A DNA stretch of 17,231 nt from Caldivirga sp. (GCA_028275645.1 JAPWUH010000008.1:1-17231); one strand, 5' to 3'. Counted from the stretch's first letter, positions 7,789-14,264 are shown. The notes: generated by a model not told the origin, from the letters alone. Made by a program: numbers and translations.

Positions 7789-8157
7789 ATGCCCTATAAG
7801 ATAGCTGTAATCCTAGATAAGTCAAGGATTGAGAGAATCAGGGGAACCCCAGTAGAGAAGGAGGTTAAGGACCTATATGGAGGCTACTTGAAGGTTATTG
7901 AGCTAACTGTACCTGACGAGATAGCTCAAAGGATTCTTAAGGAGTTCCCAAGGGCTAGGATAGACGCCAGGGGTTTCATCGAGGAGACACCTGTAGCCTT
8001 TAAGAGGGAACTATTTGAAGTTATTGTAAAGTTGAAGAGTACTGGGCCTGAGGTTTTCGGTGAATTACTTAAGCCTGATAGACTCGGTAAAATCAAGGAG
8101 ACTGCGGCGAAGGAGGATGAGTATCTACCACCACCCAATGTGGCCTACTGCGGCTGA
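7789..8157 (+). CDS. Unknown 122-residue protein of the apr-sat cluster with penultimate cysteine
   Basis: I do not recognise a characterised family. The protein is small, soluble and charged, with no membrane segment. It begins MPYKIAVILDKSRIERIRG and reads as an alpha/beta fold: a beta strand at the start, a helix near 50-58 and another strand-helix unit around 70-90. The tail is Pro/Glu-rich and ends YLPPPNVAYCG. Cys121 is the only cysteine and is the second-to-last residue. Placement directly after sat, with a strong SD, ties its expression to sulfate activation and APS reduction. A small unknown ORF is also described next to sat in the Archaeoglobus sat-apr operon; I cannot test whether it is homologous. 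A redox or sulfur-carrier role would be inference from the cysteine position only. Confidence 0.8.
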   Translation: MPYKIAVILDKSRIERIRGTPVEKEVKDLYGGYLKVIELTVPDEIAQRILKEFPRARIDARGFIEETPVAFKRELFEVIVKLKSTGPEVFGELLKPDRLGKIKETAAKEDEYLPPPNVAYCG

Positions 8158-8204
8158 CTAGCCCAAAAATGCGTCAATTTATCCCCACCTGCGGCATAAG
8201 CTTA

Positions 8205-8221
8205 GTGAAGCCACTATTCAT
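8205..8221 (+). repeat. Upstream copy of a 17-nt direct repeat of the nadM start
   Basis: GTGAAGCCACTATTCAT matches the first 17 bases of the nadM coding region (GTGAGGCCACTATTCAT, 8304-8320) with one mismatch, 99 nt apart. The upstream copy has an AT-rich TATA-like string (AATTTATC, about 8176-8183) 25 bp in front and would encode MKPLFILQLGNT before a stop. Confidence 0.6.
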
Positions 8222-8303
8222 CCTACAACTGGGTAATACATGAAGTAGGTTGCATGAACCATAATGCACAAAAACACCTCGGTAAAATGGCGCTGACCCA
8301 TAG

Positions 8304-8840
8304 GTGAGGCCACTATTCATAGGTAGGTTTCAACCAGTTCACCTGGGACATCTAAGCGCAATGGAGTGGATAATTAGGCAGGGTAATGTGGATAGGTTAA
8401 TAGTGGGTATAGGTTCCTCAAACCAATCATTCACCTTCAGGAACCCGTTCACGGCAGGTGAGAGGATTGAGATGATAACCGAGGTCCTTGAGGACATGGG
8501 CATTAAGTTTAGTGTATGTACAATACCTGATACAGGTGGGTTGGCGTCAATATGGTTCTCCTACGTTAGGAACTACTGCCCAAGCTTCGACCTAATTTAC
8601 AGTAATGATGAGTTCACTAGGCTTGCGCTCTCCTACTGGAAAATACCGGTGTTTAACACACCACTGTTTAATAAGGATAGGTTAAGTGGATCCAACATAA
8701 GGATGCTCATGGCCCTGGGCAAGGATGAATGGGTAACACTAGTACCTGAACCGGTTAGGGACTTCATTAACCGCGTAAACGGCGTTGAGAGGGTTAGGAA
8801 GCTGGCGATTATTGAGGGTGTTCTAAGGGGTAATCCCTAA
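8304..8840 (+). CDS. nadM: Archaeal nicotinamide-nucleotide adenylyltransferase
   Basis: A 178-residue NMN adenylyltransferase of the archaeal type, forming NAD from NMN and ATP. The nucleotidyltransferase signature GRFQPVHLGH (7-16, His13 and His16) starts the protein, NPFTAGERIEMI follows at 47-58, and LSGSNIRM (127-134) is the ISGT/S-x-IR-like ATP-binding motif. Length is typical. The start is GTG 8304, because the family motif begins at once and no room exists for more N-terminal residues. It lies 146 bp after the sulfate cluster and is probably a separate unit, though I see no convincing TATA box at the usual distance. The repeat of its first 17 bases upstream is unusual. Confidence 0.9.
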   Translation: MRPLFIGRFQPVHLGHLSAMEWIIRQGNVDRLIVGIGSSNQSFTFRNPFTAGERIEMITEVLEDMGIKFSVCTIPDTGGLASIWFSYVRNYCPSFDLIYSNDEFTRLALSYWKIPVFNTPLFNKDRLSGSNIRMLMALGKDEWVTLVPEPVRDFINRVNGVERVRKLAIIEGVLRGNP

Positions 8841-8858
8841 CCGTGATTAAGGGTATGG

Positions 8859-8866
8859 GTTAAAAG
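8859..8866 (+). promoter_or_regulatory. TATA-like box for nucS
   Basis: GTTAAAAG centred about 27 bp before ATG 8890, favouring that ATG over the in-frame TTG at 8884 and implying a leaderless transcript. Confidence 0.5.
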
Positions 8867-8889
8867 ACCCAGTGAACACTTAATTGCTA

Positions 8890-9615
8890 ATGCTTGATCA
8901 CCTACTCAACCCTACGGTTAAGGATGCGGCACAGTTCATAAGTAGGTATAAGTCAAGCAGGGTTATTGTAATCTATGGGCAGGTTGAGGCAACCTACAGT
9001 GGTAGGGCTGCCGCCCAATTAAGGCTAATGCCCAGGTTGATAATAACTAAACCCGATGGGGTGCTCATGGTTCATGAGGGTTATAGGGAGAAGCCGATCA
9101 TATGGAATCCACCTGGCTCGCAACTCTTCGTATCGGTTGACAGCGACGTGCTCGTCTTAAGGAGCATTAGGTATAATCCACGGGAGTACGTGACCATACG
9201 CATCCCCAAGGTTTACATGGTCTCCTCCATGGAGATTGGCATAACCGAGGACTTTAAGGTCATTGGAACGGAGAAGGATGTGGTTGACGCTATAATGGCT
9301 AACCCCAGCCTCGTGGAAGATGGCTTCAGGGTGTTGAGCAAGGAGTACGAGACCATGGTTGGCAGCATAGACATACTGGGTGAGGATAAGTTAGGTAACC
9401 TGGTTGTGGTTGAGGTTAAGAGGGGTGAGGCATCTCCCGAAGCCGTTCACCAACTTAAGAGGTACGTAGAGTACATTAAGGGTAAGAACCCTGGAAGGGG
9501 TGTAAGGGGTATTTTAGTGGCCGCCGGCATCTCCACGTCAGCCTACAGGTACCTTAAGGATTATGGACTCGAGTTCAGGAGGTACACCCACGCCAACATA
9601 ACCAACTACACCTAA
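8890..9615 (+). CDS. nucS: Endonuclease NucS
   Basis: A 241-residue NucS/EndoMS (DUF91) protein, a mismatch- and single-strand-flap-specific DNA endonuclease that commonly works with the PCNA clamp in archaea. The N-terminal domain carries LRLMPRLIITKPDGVLMVHE and WNPPGS. The C-terminal nuclease domain has GSIDILGEDKLGN (158-170), VVVEVKRGEA (172-181) and QLKRYVEY (188-195), giving the RecB-like D161, E175-x-K177 and Q188 catalytic set. All key residues are present. I do not see a clear PCNA-interacting motif at the C-terminus (ends HANITNYT). The start at ATG 8890 rests on promoter spacing. It appears monocistronic. Confidence 0.92.
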   Translation: MLDHLLNPTVKDAAQFISRYKSSRVIVIYGQVEATYSGRAAAQLRLMPRLIITKPDGVLMVHEGYREKPIIWNPPGSQLFVSVDSDVLVLRSIRYNPREYVTIRIPKVYMVSSMEIGITEDFKVIGTEKDVVDAIMANPSLVEDGFRVLSKEYETMVGSIDILGEDKLGNLVVVEVKRGEASPEAVHQLKRYVEYIKGKNPGRGVRGILVAAGISTSAYRYLKDYGLEFRRYTHANITNYT

Positions 9616-9640
9616 ACCCACTGAAGTAGCATAGGGAATG

Positions 9641-9648
9641 CTTAATTA
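9641..9648 (+). promoter_or_regulatory. TATA-like box for the SMP-30 gene
   Basis: CTTAATTA centred about 26 bp before GTG 9671. This supports the GTG start; the ATG at 9667 is in another frame and closes after 6 codons. Confidence 0.45.
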
Positions 9649-9670
9649 GTGACGGGGGGTTAAGGCATGC

Positions 9671-10546
9671 GTGGCGCAGGTAAGTAAACCCATAGCCCTA
9701 GGTAACCTGCCCAGGTCCGTGCTTGGTGAAGGACCCATTTGGCTACCTGAATCAAACACGCTCTACTGGGTTGACATTCTAGGTGATAGGGTTCACTCAT
9801 ACAGGCTTACCAACGGCCACGTGGGGACTATTAACATTGGCCCATATCCAAGCTGCGTAATGCCGAATGAGGATGGTAACCTCGTGGTTACCGTTAAGGA
9901 TAAGGTGCTCCTCATTAACCCGCACAATGGATCCACGCTGAGGGTGCTTGCCACGGTTAATGAACCACCCAGCAATAGGTTTAATGACTGCAAGTGCGAT
10001 CCTGAGGGTAGGCTAGTTGCCGGGACTATGGACATGAATGAGATGAATCCCACCGGCTCAGTCTACGTAATAGACCCCAGCTTTGGCTTGAAGAGAATAA
10101 TGGAATCGGTGATTATTTCAAACGGTATTGCGTGGTCCCTGGATGGTTCATTAATGTATTATATAGATAGCCCAACCAGGAGGGTTACGGTGCTTAGGTA
10201 TAATCGGAGGGAGGGCGTTGTGGAGGGTGCCATCAGGCATATTGACCTATCCAGTTACCCAGGCGTGCCTGATGGTATGACGATTGACTCCGATGGTTAC
10301 CTGTGGATTGCCCTATACGGTGGTGGTAGAGTTCTTAGGGTTAACCCTGTCAACGGCGAGGTCGCTGGGCAGGTTGAGGTTCCGGCTCAATACACTACGT
10401 CATGCACCTTCGGGGGTAGTTCATTAACCACGTTATTCATAACCACGGCCATGGATAGGAGTAGGCAAACCACTGGGCCAGATGGGTACGTGTTCAGTGT
10501 TGAGACTGACGTTAGAGGTACCGTAGTTAATAGGTGCAGGTTCTAA
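9671..10546 (+). CDS. SMP-30/gluconolactonase/LRE-family lactonase
   Basis: A 291-residue six-bladed beta-propeller protein of the SMP-30/gluconolaconase family, which hydrolyses sugar lactones such as gluconolactone to the acid. The metal and substrate residues of the family are in place: Glu20 in LGEGPIW, Asn105/Asp106 in NRFND, Asn151 in ISNGIAWS and Asp201 in PDGMTID. The block [20 protein letters not shown] matches the conserved core. No signal peptide is visible, so it is probably cytoplasmic and could serve the non-phosphorylated Entner-Doudoroff pathway used by Thermoproteales; this is inference. It starts at GTG with a TATA box at the leaderless distance. Its stop codon overlaps the stop of the convergent rpo12 gene by 4 nt. 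Confidence 0.88.
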   Translation: MAQVSKPIALGNLPRSVLGEGPIWLPESNTLYWVDILGDRVHSYRLTNGHVGTINIGPYPSCVMPNEDGNLVVTVKDKVLLINPHNGSTLRVLATVNEPPSNRFNDCKCDPEGRLVAGTMDMNEMNPTGSVYVIDPSFGLKRIMESVIISNGIAWSLDGSLMYYIDSPTRRVTVLRYNRREGVVEGAIRHIDLSSYPGVPDGMTIDSDGYLWIALYGGGRVLRVNPVNGEVAGQVEVPAQYTTSCTFGGSSLTTLFITTAMDRSRQTTGPDGYVFSVETDVRGTVVNRCRF

Positions 10547-10779
10547 ACGGCCGTTATTGAACTCCCCTTGAAAACCCTCACCTTAACGATGATGTTGTAG
10601 CCGCAGTAGGGGCACCTTATAGTGCCGGTTGACCTACCTAAGATCTCAAGTTCACTTTTACCGAAGGTTCTACCGCAACTTAGGCACATGTATATCTTCC
10701 TCTCCTCCAACCCACCCTCCTCAGCCTCCTCCACCTCCTGTCCCTCAGCACCCGCTGTGTTGCCTAATTCCTCACTCAT
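10543..10779 (-). CDS. rpo12: DNA-directed RNA polymerase subunit Rpo12 (RpoP) with acidic N-terminal extension
   Basis: A 78-residue protein whose last 50 residues are the zinc-ribbon subunit Rpo12/RpoP (Rpb12 homologue). The pattern is C32-x2-C35 and C56-x2-C59 within [11 protein letters not shown] and [15 protein letters not shown]. The first 27 residues form an acidic Glu-rich extension; the family is often only about 45-50 residues. ATG 10779 is chosen over ATG 10812: the codons between them hold TTTTAAAC, a TATA-like box 24-28 bp upstream, so the longer frame probably reads through the promoter. The gene is convergent with the lactonase and shares 4 nt with it at the stops, and is divergent from the ATPase gene. 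Confidence 0.88.
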   Translation of the reverse strand: MSEELGNTAGAEGQEVEEAEEGGLEERKIYMCLSCGRTFGKSELEILGRSTGTIRCPYCGYNIIVKVRVFKGSSITAV

Positions 10780-10799
10780 GCGGAAACCTAACCAACCCT

Positions 10800-10807
10800 G
10801 TTTAAAA
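10800..10807 (-). promoter_or_regulatory. TATA-like box for rpo12
   Basis: Minus strand TTTTAAAC centred about 25 bp before ATG 10779. It decides the start, because an upstream in-frame ATG (10812) would place the box inside the coding region. Confidence 0.55.
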
Positions 10808-10909
10808 TACATTTCCTCTGAAACCCATTGAAGGAATCTAAGACTCAGTATAAGCCATAATGGGGGTTTAATGGTGTCGTCATCAGCTTTTATTCTATAC
10901 GATACACTC

Positions 10910-10917
10910 TTATATTA
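10910..10917 (+). promoter_or_regulatory. TATA-like box for the ATPase gene
   Basis: TTATATTA centred 24-28 bp before the tandem ATG codons at 10938 and 10941, so either could be used by a leaderless transcript. The surrounding rpo12-ATPase intergenic region holds no other gene. Confidence 0.5.
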
Positions 10918-10937
10918 CATTAAACGTATCATTAATA

Positions 10938-11579
10938 ATGATGTATAAGCCTTACTCAGAGGACCTAAGCTGTGATGAGGTTAGGAGGATTGAGTTACTT
11001 GGTGAAAGCGCCATACACGCCTACAGGAGGGTTATTTCAATATTCAAGTCTGGTAAACCTGGCCTCTACATGCTTATGGGTGATTACGGATCAGGGAAAA
11101 CCCTAATTGTGAGGAAGGCCAGTGCTGGATTAAGTAGCGGTAGAGTGGTCATTAGGTCGCTTAGGCACGTTAACGGCGATGTTGACCTATCCTGCTCCAG
11201 CGGCAGGGTGGTCATGGGGTACGTCATAGATAACTTCGAGATGTTCTTCCAGAGACCTGAGGTATATGCAGGTTTAATCAGGGATTACATATCAATATCC
11301 CTCTACTACCCAGTCCTATTAGTCATCAGCCTCCCTCTAGCCATCAGCAACATTAATGGGTACGGTGACATCGTGAACGCCGTGGGTAACATACCAGAGG
11401 CCAATAAGATTAAGATTAACCTAAGCCCCGAGGAGACCAAAGCAATACTCAGCAGGATAGGGGTTAAGATTAGTGGGATGACCGATAACCGCATCATAAA
11501 GACACCTGGATTAGGGATTAGGGCCTTAACATCAAGAAGCAAGAGAGGGGATGACTCAGTGGATATAATAATCGTGTAG
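10938..11579 (+). CDS. Small P-loop (AAA-like) ATPase of unknown function
   Basis: A 213-residue protein with a Walker A motif GDYGSGKT (48-55) after a hydrophobic strand (LYMLM) and a Walker B-like strand GYVIDNFEMF (94-103; Asp98, Glu101). The order and the roughly 45-residue spacing resemble short AAA/ORC-type or archaeal ATPase-domain proteins that couple ATP binding to DNA or partner binding. The C-terminal part (LSPEETKAILSRIGV, 162-176) looks like the start of a lid helix bundle, but a full winged-helix domain as in Orc1/Cdc6 is missing. No Arg-finger is obvious. It is preceded by its own promoter and followed after 45 bp by a metabolic gene. I cannot name the partner or substrate. Confidence 0.75.
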   Translation: MMYKPYSEDLSCDEVRRIELLGESAIHAYRRVISIFKSGKPGLYMLMGDYGSGKTLIVRKASAGLSSGRVVIRSLRHVNGDVDLSCSSGRVVMGYVIDNFEMFFQRPEVYAGLIRDYISISLYYPVLLVISLPLAISNINGYGDIVNAVGNIPEANKIKINLSPEETKAILSRIGVKISGMTDNRIIKTPGLGIRALTSRSKRGDDSVDIIIV

Positions 11580-11592
11580 CGTAGAATAATAA

Positions 11593-11600
11593 TTAATAAC
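11593..11600 (+). promoter_or_regulatory. TATA-like box for the cyclodeaminase-family gene
   Basis: TTAATAAC centred about 28 bp upstream of ATG 11625, in the 45-bp gap after the ATPase gene. Confidence 0.4.
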
Positions 11601-11624
11601 CCTAAAGGTAAATAGGGAATATTA

Positions 11625-12542
11625 ATGCTGCAACACCTGGCAAAGGAGCAGGTACTATCAATAGTGGACTATGAGGAATTAATTAACTCAGTGGGCAAAG
11701 CCCTAATTAAGCTACATGAAGGTGGTGGCATTGCACTCCCCAGGTTCAGCACCAGTATTAAGGGTAATTGGTGGGGTTTAATGATGGGTTACGTTGAGGG
11801 GATGGGGGTTGGCGTCAAGGTGGTTAACCTATACCCGGGTAATGCCGCTAAGGGGCTTGAGACTATACATGGACTAGTAATCCTGTTTAACGGCGATGAT
11901 GGCTCACCATTGGTAACGATTGATGGTGGATCATTAACTGGATTACGGACAGCGGCTGCATCAGCCTTAAGCGTTAAGGTTACTAATGCCTCAACCAAGG
12001 TGCTAGGCTTCATTGGAGCTGGGGAGCAGGCGAGGTACCATGCGCTAGTGTTCTCACGGGTGTTTAAGGTGGAGGAGGCTTACGTTGTCAGTAGGGGTGA
12101 AAGGAGGCTTAGCGAGTTCCTAAACTACCTGAGGGGGCTTGGGATTAATGGCCATAGGGCTAGTGGTGTTGGTGAGATTATTGAGCACTGCGGGACCATA
12201 ATCATAGCCACAACGTCAACAACCCCAGTCCTCAACGTGAGGCCAAGGCCTGGGGAACACGTAATATCTGTTGGCGCGCCGAAGCCTGTCGTTGAAATTG
12301 ATAGGGGTGTGCTTGAGGGTGCGGATTGCGTAATAGCTGATAATAGGGAGGCGGTGCTTAATGAGGCGGGTGAAGACCTATCGAACCTAAGGTTAATAGA
12401 CCTATCGGAGGCCCTTGCCGGCGAGGTTAGGTGCACCGTGGGTAATGGCTACACTATATATAAGTCGGTGGGCTTCCCAATACTTGACGTGGCCGCCGCC
12501 CACCACATATACACAAGGTACATCAGTGGTGTAGGCAGGTAA
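11625..12542 (+). CDS. Ornithine cyclodeaminase/mu-crystallin family dehydrogenase
   Basis: A 305-residue NAD(P)-binding enzyme of the ornithine cyclodeaminase/mu-crystallin family, which also holds archaeal alanine dehydrogenase and ketimine reductases. Visible features are Lys65 in VGVKVVNLYPGN (substrate-carboxylate region), DGGSLTGLRTAAASAL (100-115), the Rossmann motif GFIGAGEQA (128-136) and a VGNGYTIYKSVGFPILD block near the end. In ornithine cyclodeaminase the catalytic Asp lies in a VGGDCPGK-type motif; here the equivalent stretch reads SVGAPKPVVEID, with no Asp at that place. A true ornithine cyclodeaminase is therefore unlikely, and a dehydrogenase or imine reductase is more plausible. 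Substrate is unknown. The next gene starts 6 bp downstream. Confidence 0.85.
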   Translation: MLQHLAKEQVLSIVDYEELINSVGKALIKLHEGGGIALPRFSTSIKGNWWGLMMGYVEGMGVGVKVVNLYPGNAAKGLETIHGLVILFNGDDGSPLVTIDGGSLTGLRTAAASALSVKVTNASTKVLGFIGAGEQARYHALVFSRVFKVEEAYVVSRGERRLSEFLNYLRGLGINGHRASGVGEIIEHCGTIIIATTSTTPVLNVRPRPGEHVISVGAPKPVVEIDRGVLEGADCVIADNREAVLNEAGEDLSNLRLIDLSEALAGEVRCTVGNGYTIYKSVGFPILDVAAAHHIYTRYISGVGR

Positions 12543-12548
12543 TTTAAC

Positions 12549-13115
12549 ATGGCTGGGTTTAATATTGGCCTGCTCATACATTGTAGCGCACGTAAACGCA
12601 TTAGGCCAGTTAATCCACCAGGCTTCGACCTTGACAACGAAGATTACTACACCTTAACCCTACCAACATTACCGGCATTCATGATGTATACTGGGCTTGA
12701 ATTCGTTAAGACAATTCAACACCTGGGGCTTAAACCCAAGTCAGTATTCATATTATCAGCCAGGTATGGCCTAATACGCAGTGATCAACCGATACTACCC
12801 TATGAAGCCAAGATAACCGTCAAGAACTACACCACCGTTGTTGATGGCTGGGTCAAGAGCAGGAGGGGTAATGGGGGCCTTAACTCATTCGTAAACTCAA
12901 GGTTCGACCTACTCATTGTCAGGTTATCTAGACCATATATGATGGCTTTCAGCTATTTAACGCGCAAGCTGGGAATTAACCCATGCATAGGTAGCTCGAT
13001 AAACGTTTACTCACCCATAATGGGGCCATTCGAGAACTGCAGAAACGTAACATTGATTAGGGTTAGGGGGCAGGGTGACTACGTCAGGAGGATTATGGAA
13101 CTACCAGCTTCATGA
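12549..13115 (+). CDS. DUF6884/YaaA-like protein
   Basis: A 188-residue protein with the N-terminal cysteine motif IHCSARKR (10-17) and the central signature VFILSARYGLIRSDQPILPY (66-85), which is characteristic of DUF6884-type proteins related in motif to YaaA. A tryptophan segment (DGWVKSRR, 99-106) follows, as often seen after this signature. Biochemical function is not established for the archaeal members; YaaA relatives bind DNA and are linked to oxidative stress in bacteria, but transfer of that role is speculative. It starts 6 bp after the preceding stop, so the two are probably co-transcribed. No membrane segment or signal peptide is seen. Confidence 0.65.
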   Translation: MAGFNIGLLIHCSARKRIRPVNPPGFDLDNEDYYTLTLPTLPAFMMYTGLEFVKTIQHLGLKPKSVFILSARYGLIRSDQPILPYEAKITVKNYTTVVDGWVKSRRGNGGLNSFVNSRFDLLIVRLSRPYMMAFSYLTRKLGINPCIGSSINVYSPIMGPFENCRNVTLIRVRGQGDYVRRIMELPAS

Positions 13116-13205
13116 AGACCCCGGTTCACCAATAGTTAAGGTACCCTACCCTCTTAAGGTTGGTTTAATACACCTGTCGCATGCTGATGCAGGACTGAGC
13201 AGCAA

Positions 13206-13225
13206 CCTCACCATAAAAAGTGAGG
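13206..13225. repeat. Small inverted repeat between convergent genes
   Basis: CCTCAC and GTGAGG arms of 6 bp enclose an 8-base AT-rich loop. It sits in the 118-bp gap between the ends of two convergent genes and could form a 3'-end hairpin; the following bases are not T-rich on the plus strand. Confidence 0.35.
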
Positions 13226-13233
13226 ATGTTGGC

Positions 13234-13518
13234 CTAACCACCGCCTATGGGTGGTAGGAGAACCACTTCATCACCATCACTCAAGACGGTGTCAAGGCCC
13301 TTAACGTAGTCCAGGGATTTACCATTAATCAAAATGTTATAGCCTTCCCTTAACCCACTATCATTGTTAAGCAGCGTCTTAGATATGTTTGGGTTAACCC
13401 TCTCATCGATAATCTTAAGCAATTCCCTTACCGTTATCCCATCAGGTACCTCAATCTCCATCCTAAGCGTCTTAGCCATCTCATAGAATATTGCAAGGAA
13501 CTTGACCGTAACCTTCAT
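13234..13518 (-). CDS. MoaD/ThiS-like ubiquitin-fold sulfur carrier
   Basis: A 94-residue beta-grasp protein of the MoaD/ThiS/SAMP superfamily. It opens MKVTVKFLAIFYEMAK, keeps the INGKSLDYVKGLDTVLSDGD core and ends DEVVLLPPIGGG. The C-terminal Gly-Gly is adenylated and thiocarboxylated in this family for molybdopterin/tungstopterin, thiamine or tRNA thiolation, or joined to proteins in SAMP systems. Here three glycines end the chain. ATG 13518 is preferred over the upstream in-frame ATGs at 13533 and 13581 because TTTATTAG lies 23-30 bp upstream (13541-13548) and the MKVTVKF start matches the family. No MoaE, E1-like or cofactor gene is adjacent, so MoaD and SAMP roles cannot be separated. 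Confidence 0.85.
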   Translation of the reverse strand: MKVTVKFLAIFYEMAKTLRMEIEVPDGITVRELLKIIDERVNPNISKTLLNNDSGLREGYNILINGKSLDYVKGLDTVLSDGDEVVLLPPIGGG

Positions 13519-13540
13519 GCGTCGAATCGCCATCAAGGGC

Positions 13541-13548
13541 CTAATAAA
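13541..13548 (-). promoter_or_regulatory. TATA-like box for the MoaD-like gene
   Basis: Minus strand TTTATTAG preceded by AAAAGG (a plausible BRE), centred 26 bp before ATG 13518. It makes the longer frame from 13581 unlikely. Confidence 0.55.
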
Positions 13549-13870
13549 CCTTTTCCTGCGGTGCAAAGAGACGAGCAACAATACTTAAACTGTTCAATAA
13601 GGCTAACTTAAGTTTGTTGTCTTTAGTGGCTATAATTACATTTATTCCTTTACATAGTCACTTCATGATTTGCTCTGCTGTTTAGAATTTACTGTATCCT
13701 TTTTAGTATTTTTACCTAGTTTTCTGAAAGTTTTAGTCCTTGTTTAGTACGAGTCGTCAGTAGTTATGCTTGGTTTCCTCCACTTCTCATCGCCTTTTCA
13801 GCGGTTTCGCTGGTTATGGCTACTGTTAATGTGAATAAGGTGCTTAAAAGGATGTGTTCAGAAGACTGAC

Positions 13871-13901
13871 CCCTTCCCCACTCTTTGGGGTGGGTTTTCT
13901 T
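13871..13901 (+). terminator. Hairpin followed by T-run, terminator-like
   Basis: CCC-tt-CCCCA and TGGGG-t-GGG can pair around a 5-base loop (13871-13894), and TTTTCTT follows. It begins two bases after a TGA stop. No recognised gene ends here, so it may mark the 3' end of an unannotated or degraded transcript. Confidence 0.4.
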
Positions 13902-13959
13902 GGGGTTTGAGGGTTACTTGCCTTTAATGCGGGCTACTAAGTACCCTACCTAGTATTAA

Positions 13960-13967
13960 TTATAAAT
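13960..13967 (+). promoter_or_regulatory. TATA-like box before a small ORF
   Basis: TTATAAAT, a good TATA match. Expected start of transcription is near 13990, which gives either a leaderless GTG at 13991 (32-codon frame) or a 20-nt leader before ATG 14010. Confidence 0.45.
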
Positions 13968-14009
13968 CCACCGCCATGGAGCCCACGCAGTGAGGCCACC
14001 CCGCCATAA

Positions 14010-14180
14010 ATGGCAAGGTTTGTCGTTCATTTTGTCAAGGCTTCTAGGGAAAGAAAGAAGAAAGGTAAGTTACCTAAAGCCGTTGTAGAAGTATCGATTA
14101 ATCTCAGGTCAGAGAACCTGATTGATTATGTGAACAAGATGGCCGTGAACTTCAATGCGTCTTATGAGCAGAATCAGTGA
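14010..14180 (+). CDS. Small hypothetical protein, 56 residues
   Basis: A 56-codon frame starting ATG 14010 and ending TGA. The product begins MARFVVHFVKASRERKKKGK, has a lysine/arginine-rich segment at 10-23, and continues with an alternating hydrophobic stretch (KAVVEVSINLRSENLIDYVN), compatible with one strand followed by a helix. A good TATA-like box precedes it by about 45 bp. I recognise no family. A competing 32-codon frame from GTG 13991 overlaps it, and codon use does not settle the issue strongly, although AGG/GTT/AAG-type codons look native. It could be a real small basic protein or the 5' remnant of a larger gene. Confidence 0.35.
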   Translation: MARFVVHFVKASRERKKKGKLPKAVVEVSINLRSENLIDYVNKMAVNFNASYEQNQ

Positions 14181-14211
14181 TAGATACTGACTGAATTAAG
14201 GGATTTTAGGT

Positions 14212-14223
14212 TACATTAATGTA
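14212..14223. repeat. Perfect 12-bp palindrome
   Basis: TACATTAATGTA is its own reverse complement. It lies in the AT-rich gap between the 56-codon ORF and the transporter 3' end, with a related AATGTAATG string about 26 bp on. It could be a regulator site, but no divergent promoter is beside it. Confidence 0.4.
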
Positions 14224-14264
14224 TGTATTTCGTATAGCACTTGATAATGTAATGAATATTGAAA

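Larger units (their letters stand above)
13582..14009. other. Gene-poor, partly AT-rich stretch; possible remnant of a lost gene
   Basis: No complete gene is recognised. The part at about 13600-13760 is strongly T-rich on the plus strand and lower in GC than the flanks. A short open frame without a recognised family runs from 13720 to a stop at 13867-13869, ending VNVNKVLKRMCSED. Two hairpins follow or overlap it: CAGCG-GTTT-CGCTG at 13799-13812 and the larger one at 13871-13894. The pattern could be a decayed mobile or coding element, but no transposase motif is visible in any frame that I read. Confidence 0.35.

Noticed and set aside
13120..13160. GGTTCACC suggesting a tRNA T-arm.
   Set aside because: No acceptor stem, anticodon arm or matching T-stem around it.
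13600..13900. IS200/IS605 TnpB remnant with omega-RNA-like end hairpin.
   Set aside because: No RuvC motif, zinc-ribbon cysteines or NAA-type C-terminal signature was found in the frames read; only the hairpin after a stop codon suggests it.
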